Shown in pieces: positions 11,096-22,000 of a stretch of DNA of 64,000 nucleotides. Numbering within the stretch: position 1 is the stretch's first letter; every line of letters begins with the position of its first letter. A model generated the notes under the pieces. That model was not told the origin of the DNA and made no database searches. It worked only from the letters and a program-made list of their open reading frames with translations. Both the position numbers and the translations under genes were made by a program. Source of the stretch: Patagioenas fasciata (lineage: Eukaryota; Chordata; Aves; Columbiformes; Columbidae); assembly GCF_037038585.1 (NCBI RefSeq), contig NC_092520.1:146009104-146073103 (forward strand). Reading direction: 5' to 3'.

Positions 11096-13249
11096 CAAAT
11101 ATTTTCTTTGGTTTTGTTTTTGTTTTGGTTTGTTTTTTTTTTTTTTACTATAAATATCTCTTAATATATATTTTGAAGCTGAGTGTAATTTTTCCCCCCG
11201 TTAAACCTGTTTAAATTACCCATGAAAAAATGGCCATCCACTTTAAAGCCCAGATTCCCAGTAACCTATAAAAATAATTTGGCTTACATTACACTAAAAA
11301 AATAAATTGAAGCACAGTATACTTGTTGCCAAGATCTTAAAGAAAAACAACCATAAACTTAGACAATATTAAAGCCAGAAATTTCCCCTTCAAATCTGAA
11401 TAATCATTAGGTGTGAGACTTATTACAGTTATAATCTCAGTTTCTTAAGCTTTGTTTAATAAATAGCTCAGCTTTAAACACAAAGCATTTCTTAGATCTA
11501 TTTATCATATTTCACTCACAAGACAAATTAAAAATTCTAGTTTTTTATTTTCCACTACATTCAACAAACATCTTGTCAAGTCTGGAATAAAGAAAGGAAT
11601 TATTTAATAAATAGCAAGTGTAATTCAACAGCTTACAAAATCATGACATTGATAATTTATGTGGGTTAAATAAATAATTAAATGCATGTTAACTTATACA
11701 ACTGCTTGTGTGTATATGCAGTGTATTCTCCTCACTAACAAAAAAAATATTTATTTTATGAGAAGACTACTCTTAGTTCAAGATTTCTGAATGTTCAGCA
11801 AACAATAAGAATCAATCTTTCCTTTAGGGAAGAAACCCCTTAAAAAGTATGCCGATATGATTAACATCACTTACTTAATTCAAATTTGCTCACTTGATCC
11901 AAACTATGATTAAAATCCTCATTATAAATTAGTTTGGTATGAATTAAACGCCTCTGGATTATTCACAACAAACCATCCTGCTGTCATCCTCCAGCCTTTT
12001 ATTACTGTTACTCTGATGATGCTCACCTCTGTGCATAGTATGTTTCAAAGCTTTTATCAATGCATACCTGGCCATCTTCCCAGTTTTTCCTTACCCAGTC
12101 AGCAACCAGCTTCATTTCCATTTCCTTCAGCCCTGCCACTCCAAAGATCTGGAAGTACTTCTGAGCAACAGAAAAGAACCACATTCCCAAACAGCTATAG
12201 GTCCTCTTTCATACCCACCTCCTTTGTGCCTCCATCCTCTGGGAGGTTGATTATTGTCCTGTCCAAGGATCAGCATCTTCTTTTGCGTTGGCATGTAAAT
12301 ATTAACGTAACCTTCCTCAGTACTCCTGCAGCTGCCTTACTGACAATTTGATCCTGGGTCCCATTTTCCCTACCTGTGATTATTTTCCAGGCATACACCC
12401 TGAGCACCATTTCCAGCTGGTGGAGAGCAGGCTGAACACAATCATTACTGCATTTTTTCCCATTTTTTTACCCTTTTTTCCAGGACTTTAAGCTGTGCTC
12501 CCTTGCAGCCTCTGTGAAAGCCTTTAGCAAAGGCTTTTCCCTCCTTCAGCTGACTACACCAGGCTCTCACTGGGTAGGTACTTCACTGATCCTTCGTCCT
12601 GTTTTTCCATCTCATGTGAACACATTTTCTTATTTACACAAATTTCTCTCTTGCAATGGCTAATTCTCCTGGTCAACAACACATATCTCAGTACATATAT
12701 CACATTTGGATATGAGGCCTGTAGAACAATTACTCAACAGAGCCATTTAAAAGGGACTGGGAATAAATCATAAAACAGTTCAGCACGTACAGTGGGGACA
12801 ACAGAACTGTTTTCCCACCATATCAAGCTGGAAGGAAAAGTTGTGGTAAGTTTGCTCAAGGGCAGCAAAGCATAAAAAAGTATTTTGTTTCTTCAACAAT
12901 TGTGGAAATCACTGCATTTAACTCTGATTACTTAACAATCCTAGGCAATTTTTAATGAATATTCATGTCAGTAGTTAAACATAGACAAGCATCAGTTCAT
13001 GTTCTGCAAACCTTTGCACCCCCAGCCAAAAATAAGTGTGTCCTGTCCTCTTGGTTGACTGAGTACTTCCAAATGATGCACCTCAACTGCATGAGTGTCT
13101 CATAAAAATCTAGACGTTTTTCGTAAATCCAGATTTTTTTTTTTCCCATGCACACTAAGCTTGTTGTTTTGTTTTGTTTTTCATCAAAATAGCCACTGTT
13201 CCTCATTTATAGAGTAGTTTGGGAACTTATCAGGTGCTGGAATTTGGGA
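11096..13249. other. Intergenic spacer between ZNF-A and ZNF-B promoters
   Basis: AT-rich. A T-rich run lies at 11115-11147 beside the ZNF-A island. No exon or recognised repeat up to the CR1 at 13250. Confidence 0.55.
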
Positions 13250-13598
13250 ATCATAGAATGGTTTGGGTTGGCAGGGACCTTCAAAGATTGGCCCAGTCCT
13301 GCCATGGGCAGAGACATCTTTCACTAGATAAGGTTGCTCAATGTCCCATCCAACCTTGAATGCTTCCAACTATGGGGCCACCACAGCCTCTCTGGGCAAC
13401 CTCTGCCAGTGTCTTACCAGCCTCATGGTAAAAAATGTCTTCCTTATATCCAATCTAAATCTACCCTCTTTCAATTTAAAACCATTGTCCCTTTTCCTGT
13501 CACTACAGACAGTGGTTCAAAAAGTCTTTCTTATCAGCCCCCATTATATATTGAAAAGCCACAATAAGGTCTCCCCAGAGCCTTCTCTTTATTCTGTA
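13250..13598 (-). mobile_element. CR1 LINE 3' end, 5'-truncated
   Basis: The left edge is the classic bird CR1 3' terminus in reverse (ATCATAGAATGGTTTGGGTTGG). It is followed by the 3' UTR and the last ORF2 codons up to CTCCCCAGAGCCTTCTCT. It lies between the ZNF-A promoter and the ZNF-B CpG island. Confidence 0.9.
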
Positions 13599-13929
13599 GC
13601 TGGAAAAAAGAAATCTGGGAGAGGCAACAGAGGCAGTTGTGATACAAAGACATGCTGGGGAGCTTTAAGCGAAGAAAACAACCAAAGCAACAGAAAAATG
13701 TGGCAGTGTGAGGAAGTTTGTGAAGGCTGCAGGACAGCATGGCAAGAACTGGAAGCCATGGCACAGGCAAGGTAGCAGAGCAGGTTGGCCAACTGAGAAG
13801 GCCGACAAAACTTTGGTCGTTTGCTTCCTACTGCCCGGTGGTGGTCGACTGAGTGCAGATGCTGCACTTCCACCGAGTGGGGCTGCGCCCCTATGGCTAT
13901 ATCCAGCCACGCCCAGGCCTCAGTGTGTG

Positions 13930-15015
13930 ACCTGTGTCAGCACGGTGCCTGGCCAGAGACCTGCTCCGGCCTCTCCTCGCTCCTTCGAAGTCCCTCAATG
14001 AGGCTAGGCCACGGGTCGCGGCCCGTGCCCCGGGAACAGACAAGGACGAGCGGCTGGGAGAGGCCGGCGGCCACCCTGGAGCAGCGAGAGAGGCTGCGAG
14101 GTGCGCAGCACCTGGGGAACGGCGGCGGCAGAAGCCGCGGGCGGGGAGAGGTTCCACCGGGGGCCGAGCCAGCCCCGCTGCCGGGCCGGGCCTCGCCTGC
14201 CGGGGCCTCCTGCAGCCCCGTGCCCGGCCACGGGGGAACCTCTGGCCGATGCCTCCGCGGTGAGGTGCGGAGGGCACGGCTGGCCGGGGCCGGAAGGGTT
14301 ACAGGCGTAGAGACCGGCCAGCCGCCTGCCGGGAGCCGCAGGAAGTGCCGGCGGGGAGGGCAGGGAGGCGGGCAGGCCCCACGCGGGGGAACTTCCCCTC
14401 CCCGCGGCCGGGAGCTGCGCCCCGCGCCCCCGCCGCCCCGCCCGGGCCGGGGCTGTGCCGCCGGGCGGAGGTGAGGCGGGCACCGCGGGTCGCAGACCCA
14501 CGGCGGGTGCTCATGAGGGACCGGGGGCTGGGCTGCGGGGTCGCTCCCCGGGGCGGGGGTTGGTTTTCCAGGAGGGCGGAGGGGCTCGGAGGGCCAGTAG
14601 GGCGCAGCCGCTGGGCCCCGCCGCTGCCTGCCGGTCTGCCCGCCCCGCCTCCTCCCCGCTCCCGGCAGCTCCTTCCCCTGGCCCAGCGCCTCGGCCTCCC
14701 GTGTCCCGGCCTAGCTCAGCCCCCTCAGGCGGGGAGCGAGCTGCCACCGGCGGTAGGGGCGGGCGCGGGGTGCGCCCCCTCCCCAGCGCCCATGTCGGTC
14801 GGAGGTGACGGGGTCGCCGCGCAGGCGGGTGGCAGAGAGCGAGGGAGGATGAAGCCGGTCCCGATGCCTTTGCGTCTCCCTTGGAAGCAGCGGAGCCGGA
14901 ACGGAGTGGGCGGGAGGAGGGCGGCACCTGACCGGGGTCCGTGTGGGGCGTCTGCGGTGGCCAAGCTGGGTAGAGAAGTGGGAGCGCGGGCCCGTGGCTG
15001 AACGTGTTGGTTGCG
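13930..15015 (+). promoter_or_regulatory. CpG-island promoter of ZNF-B
   Basis: About 1.1 kb of very GC- and CpG-rich sequence lies immediately 5' of the ZNF-B finger exon, with repeated CCCGCCC and GGGGCGGGG-type GC boxes (for example around 14430-14460 and 14555). No TATA box is seen. Many overlapping open frames on both strands here are composition artefacts. The island begins about 300 bp after a truncated CR1. Confidence 0.7.
14849..14969 (+). CDS. Possible upstream coding exon of ZNF-B
   Basis: An ATG at 14849 opens a frame encoding an Arg/Gly/Pro-rich leader (MKPVPMPLRLPWKQRSRN...). It reaches a possible donor CTGG|GTAGAG at 14970 in phase 1, which would join in frame to the ZNF-B finger exon through a 72-bp intron. 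The donor is mediocre, the intron is near the minimum size, and the composition is what any CpG-island frame would give. A non-coding first exon is equally likely. Confidence 0.25.
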
Positions 15016-15052
15016 TCTGGACTCTCCATGTGTCCCAGCAGGTGATGGGAGC

Positions 15053-16057
15053 ATGAGTGAAAATGAGGGGGACCTCCAGCGAGATGGACCAGAGACAGCG
15101 GAACCCTGCAGGGCCATTTCGGACTTTTTCATGAGGGAAGCTTCTCCTCCAGGCTGCGACCGGGAGTTGTCTTGTCCAAGGCCAGACCTTCTCTCTCCAG
15201 AGACTGGGGCAGAGAAGACTTCTCGCTGTGGCTTTCGGAAGCGGAAGGAGACAGTGGTGCATCAGCGAGCATTCATGGGAGAGAAGCCCTACATCTGCAT
15301 CGAGTGTGGGCAGAGCTTCAACCGCAGCTCTGACCTGATCCGCCACCAGAGGATCCACACCGGGGAGAAGCCCTACATGTGTGCTGACTGTGGCAAGAGC
15401 TTCAGCCGCCGCTCCCACCTCATCCAGCACCAGCGCGTCCACACAGGTGAGCGACCATACCAATGCAAGGACTGCGGGAAGAGCTTCAGCCAGAGCACCC
15501 ATCTGGTGCAGCACCAGCGCAACCACACTGGCGAGAGGCCCTATGTCTGTGCCAAGTGTGGGAGGAACTTCTACCAGAACTCAGGCCTGCTCCGCCACGC
15601 CAACTTTCACACAGGCGAGAAGCCCTACAAGTGCCCCCAGTGCGGGAAGCGCTTCAGCGACAGCTCCAACCTCATTGCCCACCAGCGGCTTCACACAGGC
15701 GAGAAGCCCTACAAGTGTGCTGACTGCAACAAGTGCTTCAGTGAGAGCTCTAAGCTGGTCATCCACCGGCGTGTCCACACAGGTGAGAAGCCGTACTTGT
15801 GCCCTGACTGTGGGAAGAGTTTCAGCCAACGCTCGCACCTTGTCCAGCACCGTCGCACCCACACTGGGGAGAAGCCCTACAAGTGTGCTGAGTGTGGGAC
15901 CTGCTTCAGTGACAACTCTACCCTCATCCGTCACCGTCGTACCCACACTGGGGAGAAACCTTTCAAGTGCTCCCACTGTGGGAAGAGCTTCAGTCGCAAC
16001 TCCTACTTAGTCTCACACCAGCGGGTACATGTGTGGCCTGGGGGTGCTCTAGGATGA
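15053..16057 (+). CDS. ZNF-B: nine-finger C2H2 zinc-finger protein (334 aa from the first in-exon ATG)
   Basis: The exon opens after acceptor CCCAGCAG at 15042, in phase 1. The first in-frame ATG is at 15053, with A at -3. The protein starts [12 protein letters not shown] and has a 79-residue linker. Nine gap-free C2H2 fingers of 28 residues each lie at about 80-102, 108-130, 136-158, 164-186, 192-214, 220-242, 248-270, 276-298 and 304-326, joined by TGEKP/TGERP linkers. An 8-residue tail follows. All zinc ligands are present. Helix residues -1 to 6 are RSSDLIR, RRSHLIQ, QSTHLVQ, QNSGLLR, DSSNLIA, ESSKLVI, QRSHLVQ, DNSTLIR and RNSYLVS. Its role is probably sequence-specific DNA binding in the nucleus. 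No KRAB or SCAN exon is visible upstream, though the phase-1 acceptor leaves room for an upstream coding exon. The family paralogue is not identifiable by eye. Confidence 0.9.
   Translation: MSENEGDLQRDGPETAEPCRAISDFFMREASPPGCDRELSCPRPDLLSPETGAEKTSRCGFRKRKETVVHQRAFMGEKPYICIECGQSFNRSSDLIRHQRIHTGEKPYMCADCGKSFSRRSHLIQHQRVHTGERPYQCKDCGKSFSQSTHLVQHQRNHTGERPYVCAKCGRNFYQNSGLLRHANFHTGEKPYKCPQCGKRFSDSSNLIAHQRLHTGEKPYKCADCNKCFSESSKLVIHRRVHTGEKPYLCPDCGKSFSQRSHLVQHRRTHTGEKPYKCAECGTCFSDNSTLIRHRRTHTGEKPFKCSHCGKSFSRNSYLVSHQRVHVWPGGALG
15284..16030 (+). repeat. 84-bp tandem coding repeat (nine zinc-finger units of ZNF-B)
   Basis: The finger exon is a head-to-tail array with 84-bp period. The linker segment encoding TGEKPYKC is nearly identical at DNA level in several units (for example near 15610, 15694 and 15862), whereas helix codons differ. 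This pattern suits unequal exchange or conversion between fingers. It also makes the array prone to copy-number change and assembly error. Confidence 0.8.
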
Positions 16058-19000
16058 AGCTCCTGATCCAGGCCTGTCCAAAATGTGCCTAAGGGATGAG
16101 AGGGTATGACTGCACGAGGGTGCCTGGATTGTAGGCAGCTGGCCAGAATAATACCTTTGGCCTGTGTTGCCATTTTCAGTACCTCCTTCTCCCAGCACAC
16201 CTCATGCATTGACAGAAAATGAGCAGTGCTTGCAGTGGGTGGTTCTGCATCCCAAGGTCCTGTCATCCTCTTTTCCTAGTATTGGAATCAGATGCCATCT
16301 GCCAAGCAACCAAGGTACAGAGGTTTCCTCTCACCTCTCTGTGAGAGGTGTCTGCCTGGGAGCCTGAGGAGGAAATGTGCAGTGTCAGGTCACGTGATAA
16401 GAAGCTGCTTGGTCATGCACTATGTGCATGTGTGGTTCTGTCAGAGGAAATACCATGGGGGATTGCGTCCTTAAGTCGCTTTGTTCTGCTCATAGCTGAA
16501 ATGTTCTGACCTATGTAATACTGCACAGGTCTATGGAAGCTCATCATGCTTGTGGTCTAATCCAGGTCTGTGTCTCGTACAGCAGTCAGGAAGGTCAAAG
16601 CTAAGCAAGTCCTGCTGAGAAGCTGGAAACTCTACATTATGCATACAGACTATGCAGGCTGACATGAAGCACAGGGAAAGACCATTGGAAACTGCTTGGA
16701 AAAGGAACATGTAGGAACCAGAGGAGGAAAGCGTGCCTGCAAAGGTTTTCTGCAAATGCTGCTTGGATGATAGAAACAAGGAAGCTGCAGGATAGGGATA
16801 TGGCCTGTTCTGGAATCTCAGAACTGGTGGGTAACTGGTATAGAGAACTCATACCTGAAAGCTTAAAAAAACAGTCAGGATTATACTTGCTGCTACTAAG
16901 AGCGTGGTACGTAACTTGACAGGGTGTATGGAGGTCACCTGTGAGATTGTACTGGTAGCCTCCTCATTCTGCAGAATTCAGATTCACAGATATGGTTCAA
17001 GTGGGCTGGCGTAAGCTGTGTTGCAAAATGGGACAGAATGACAGCATACTGGGACTGACTTGATTCCATACCAGTATTCCTCAAGTCCTATTTTGACCAG
17101 CGTGTGTGCATGTGTGTAACATCTATATGTATGTATTCACATATGTATGAACCACCTTTTATACTAAGTGTGTCTTTACACCCACATGTGAGTGATCCTG
17201 TGTGCACATGCCATCGCAGTGGTCAAAATGGTCAGTGGAGTGACACTACACCATGTCAGTACTTCTCAAAATGCTAAACATACTGTATAAACAATAGCAT
17301 TTTTAAGTAAGAAGCTGGGAGAAACAGGTTTTGTACCAAAACATCTGAATTTTCATATCCAGACATTCTGTTTTACACTGATAACTTTGTGCGTGTTAAA
17401 GACCTGGGGCTGAGTTGTTTTATTTATATATATATAAATGTGTGGCCCCTATGGTTGCTAAGAATGACTTCAAAATGTCACTCAGCATAGTGCTCTCCCC
17501 CTCGTTTACACAGGTACGTATCAGTGGCAGCTGTAGGATGTACGCCCCTCATGGTTTTAACTACAAGGAATTGCAGTGCAACACTTTACATGGTTTGTAT
17601 TTATGACTGTTTTGCTGCTTATCATTTTAGTGATGATACCAACTGGCGTGCTTATCCAGCACTGCTGGAGCTTAGAAAAAAGTTCTGGTTTTGCGGTGTG
17701 TACCTTGCTGATCCCGTAACTGGTTCCATGGCTTCAGTGGGTCTCTGGAAAAAGGCATGCAGACTGAAGCCAGTGAAAGGACTGAAACTATAGTGAAGAA
17801 GAGATGAAGGAGATAAAGATGCCAAGAAGATCCATGGATTTGAGCAGCTGCTGGCCAGGGATGCTTGTGAATGGCTTGCTCTACCAAACTGGCTACTTGG
17901 AGGGATTGCAGGGACCCTTTCTGCAAGCCCCAAGACACTTCTGAATACTAAGCTGCTGATAAAATGTTATTTACATATAATTTAATAACAAGGAGCTGTA
18001 GAGGCAGCACAAAATTGTTTGCAGCTCCTAGAGGAACAAGGCACCTTTATGTGCAGCTGCTCAGGGAAATAGAAGGTTTCAGAAATTAGATGGGCTTTGT
18101 TTACACAGGAACCAAAGCCGTCATTTGCAAATGCACATTTTTACTTTTAGCTTTGTGTTTGTTTGGGGGTTTTGTGTGTGGTTTTGTTTGTTTGTTTGCT
18201 CTTTTTTATGAACAGCTTCAAACCAATTACTTCTTGAATTCAGTATCACTTCTGGCAAGTGGTTTGGAAATATGACTAATGATCATCTAGTTGGTTCCAG
18301 AAGCATCAAGATTTTCATTTGCTAGCAGACCTTCAGAAGGAATACTATAGCTCTCGGCTGATAGGCTCATTTTTAACTGAATTCAAAGGTTATGCTACAG
18401 TCCAGCTGTAGAACTGATCAATTTATGTGGGTCTGTCCTATTCCAGTTGAAGTGTCCTAGAGGAAATATACAGCATTAAAACTGTTTGGCTGAGAAGCCC
18501 TGTTTGCCAGGGAAAGGCATCTTGTGAATGCAACTTTTCCTTTGGCAATCTGAACTGAGTTGCTGTGGCAGATCAATGAAATCAAATGCAGGTCTGCACA
18601 TAGTTGAGCTCAACTCAAAACCCTCACATTGCAGTTCTGGTTTGAGAAGCCAAGAGCCTCCAAATATGCCTTCACAGTATTCCTCAGAGTATTTCGTTCT
18701 CTATCTACATGCTTTGTGTTCTGTGCTCTATAAATTAAAAGGATTGACATGCATCTATTTCTAAGATCTTTACGAATGTATTGAAAACTGTAGCCAAATC
18801 GGAGTGGCTTTAGGGTTCACAGCACACTGCCAGTGCAGTAGTTGTAGCAGCTGGGATTGGATTGCTCACTAGTGTAAGCACATTTCTGGAGTTCCTTTCC
18901 ACAGCCACTGTCAGTTTTCCCTGCTCAGTGTCATTTGGCTGAAATAATTCACTTCCCCTAGCCTGTCTGCCCTTTACTGTTTGTGATCATCCAGCTGGAT

Positions 19001-22000
19001 AGAAGAATCTGGGCACCACCCTTCCTTTGCCGTTGCAGAAGTTACAGGGCACGTTCCCTTTCTTCCAGGGATTTATTAATTCTGTGGGCAGCACAAACTC
19101 AAGAGCCAAATTCAAAAGACAGAGGTATAGGCACATGCAGAAAGTTAGGAACAAGGTTTACTTTCATGGCAGCTAGCTCCCTGGGCTCTCTACCAGCCAT
19201 CTCTTCCCTCAGGATCATAGTGGGAGTCTGCTGGAAAAAGCAAAAGGTACTCAGCTGCTATCATTTCCAGCAGACCATCCAAGGCACGCTCCATCCCAGA
19301 GCTGTGGTCACCAGCTGGTGCTCAGATCCTCCTACCAGCTGAGGGAGCTCTGTAGAGCACTGTAAATTCCTGTTGTGCTTATGGTGCTTAGATACTACAG
19401 TGAGACTATGGCACTTTAGAAATACCTAAGATAGACCAATGGATGAATGATGTGTCTGAAATAAAATTTCTCACCCTAGTGTACTATTTTATCTCATTTT
19501 TTTTCCTTGTTTCTACCCAGAGTGACCTTTTTGGCCCCTGGCAGGACCAGGTTTGGAAATACGTGTGTCATCCTTTGCAGAGGGATGATTGTTTCTTAGT
19601 ACAGCTGCTGTGCAAGGCAAATAAGAATTTGGAGGTGAGGTATTCTTAGAATTAGTCTTCAGTTTCGTCTAACATTTCTGCATGAATCTGAAAAAGCCAG
19701 AAGGTAGCACATGGCATTTGCTGTTCCTTTATGAGAGAAAGTGGCAGAACCTCATTTTGCAGTGACACACCATTCTGCTGGTTGATGAACCTGGTTCTAC
19801 CAGAGCTGCAGTCGCTCTAAGGAGATTATCTCCCCGGTTCTGTCACCTAGGTTGTGTGGGATCCGGTTTTCTGGTCCCCTGCTAACAAGGTATATGCAGT
19901 AGTGATAACTGAACTACAGCTTCTTTTACATCCTTTTCTTCATTGTTTATGACTGGGAGAACAATTTTTTTTGCATCTTGGACAAGAGGTGTGTTTTCTG
20001 TGTTTAATAAAATTTTAACAGTATTTAATATGTAATCTCTAGAGCAATTTTTGAGATATAGCAAACAAAACTGCCCTTGTATGCACAATAAACTATTCTT
20101 TCTGGCCCTGTTTCCTCTACCCCAGCAACACTGGTCTGAACAGCCAGGGACACAACAGTGGGAGCCTCCATCTCTGAAAAAAAGGAAAATACAGGGTATT
20201 TGAAGAGATGGAGCAAACAGAGGCCAAAAGAGGCATCTACTTTGCTGCTCATTCCGTGTCCCAAGCTCTGAAAGGCCTTCAGCCCTTCCATGCCAAACCT
20301 GATACATCTCACAAGCAGCGTGATCCACCTCTCAGCTCTCCCCTCCTTTTTCTCATTCAGGTGATTGCTGGCTATCTTAGTAGAAAGTGCATGAATCCAC
20401 ATGATAAAACCACTTGTGCAGTCCTGATGGACTTTGACAGCTGGCTGGTTTTCTTCTCACAGGCTTGGCCTGTTTGGAACACTCATTCACGTGAACAGAT
20501 GTGACAGCCCAGGAAGCAGAGACCATAGAAACAAAACTTTTTAGAGGAAGCAAAATTTTCCTCCTTCTTCCTGAGGCTCGCTATGGAGGTATCTGGAGCT
20601 GCAGATCGCTGACTCTGTACCTGGGAGACATGTTGGGATGGGTGGGACAGTATGGTCAGAGCACAGTAACCCTTCAAAGGTAAGCGAAGGCACCCAACAG
20701 TTAAAGCAGGCCATCCAGGTCCAAATAGTGGCATGGATACAGAGAGTGTAAAGATGTGCAGACTCCTTTGTTCCCTTCCCTTTGGTGCTCTGGGTGCAAA
20801 ACACAGCTCTGTTGGATGTAAAGGTTGTTGTTGCTTAGAAGAGACTTGTCTGAACAGCCATACAGGCAGGCAGTTCAAAATAACTCCACCACACAGCAAA
20901 CCTTGGCTGCACAACATTGAAGTACTGAGCAAAGTAAACCCCTATCTGAAAAAGCAAAGCTGCTCACTGAACTCACAGCAAGTCCCAGGAGGCTAAAGCA
21001 AGGAAGCTGCTTGCAAATGCACCTGGCCTGACCCCTGACAAAGCTTCCTCGGAAAGGCTTATCTGGTAATAGTGCAAGCACAACTGGCCTGCACAAGTCT
21101 GTCTCCCTGCTCTGGGCAGGGGTAAGGCTGAGGGTAATGGCGTGGCGTTATTAAAAAGGGCGACACAGCCAAAGTAGGGGTGTCGCAAGGCATTTGCCAA
21201 CGCAAAAGTGAAAGGTTGAACCAGACAACCGTGTGAGGGAAAGGGTAAGCAGAAGAGATTGAAGTGTGATGAACAGCTAAGAAGAAAGACTGGGGAGCTG
21301 GATTTCCTGAAGCTGCTGGGAAGACAAGGTGATTTAGGGGTTGTAACAGCTGCACATGAGAAGGGTCATCATTCTCCAGATCCGCCAAGTAATTGCTTCC
21401 TCGTATCTGGACTTGTTTTTTTTGCTTCTTGGAGCACTTGCAATTCCCCTGCTGCTGGTCATGTGTTGCTTTGAGCTATTTTCTCTACCTCAAGCTGATC
21501 ATCACCAAAATACTGCTGAACTCTACCTAGCTATAGTTCAGGTGTTTCCTCTTCCCCATCCTTAAGCACAGAACCACAGAGGAGGCTTCTCTGTGTCAGT
21601 CCCTATTCTGTCAATGTTTTCCCTCATAAAATGACAGTCTCTCCTTGCTTACCCCAAAACACAAGCAACATGAATCTGTCTTTACAGAGGGCAGAGCTTT
21701 TGACAGGCCTACATTGTCTGATCTGCCTTTTCCCAGCCTTAGCCCAAGATCTTGTTTTCTAAGACAGGGACTGAAAAGTTGCTTCCCACAGCTCTGCACC
21801 TGGCTGTTGTGCTTAAGAAGATGCCTCTTTGCTGGTCAACTGCTTTCTTTTCTTGCTTGATTGTTTTAGCAGCTGACCTTTGATTTATCTCTATTGCCTC
21901 CAGGCAGGTGCAAATACCAAGCAAACCAGGAAAAACAGAGTTTACATGTAGTATGCATTGGAGAGATTGCAGACATCTTCCCAATTCATTGGACATGTGG

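Noticed and set aside
10426-11214. 262-codon plus-strand frame over the ZNF-A promoter
   Set aside because: It spans the CpG island and the AT-rich flank, ends in a translated poly(T) tract (Phe-rich), and has no recognisable domain. It is a composition artefact.
13821-15001. Several 100-270-codon frames on both strands of the ZNF-B CpG island
   Set aside because: Pro/Arg/Ala/Gly-rich translations in overlapping frames are expected where GC-rich DNA lacks stop codons. None has a domain.
13900-15040. KRAB or SCAN exon upstream of ZNF-B
   Set aside because: No VTFEDVAV-like or SCAN-like motif was found in any frame between 13.3 and 15.04 kb.
14711-15976. Long antisense frames opposite ZNF-B (LLPGVDPLV..., ALVGLLACV...)
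   Set aside because: They repeat with the 84-bp finger period and are mirror shadows of the zinc-finger codons.
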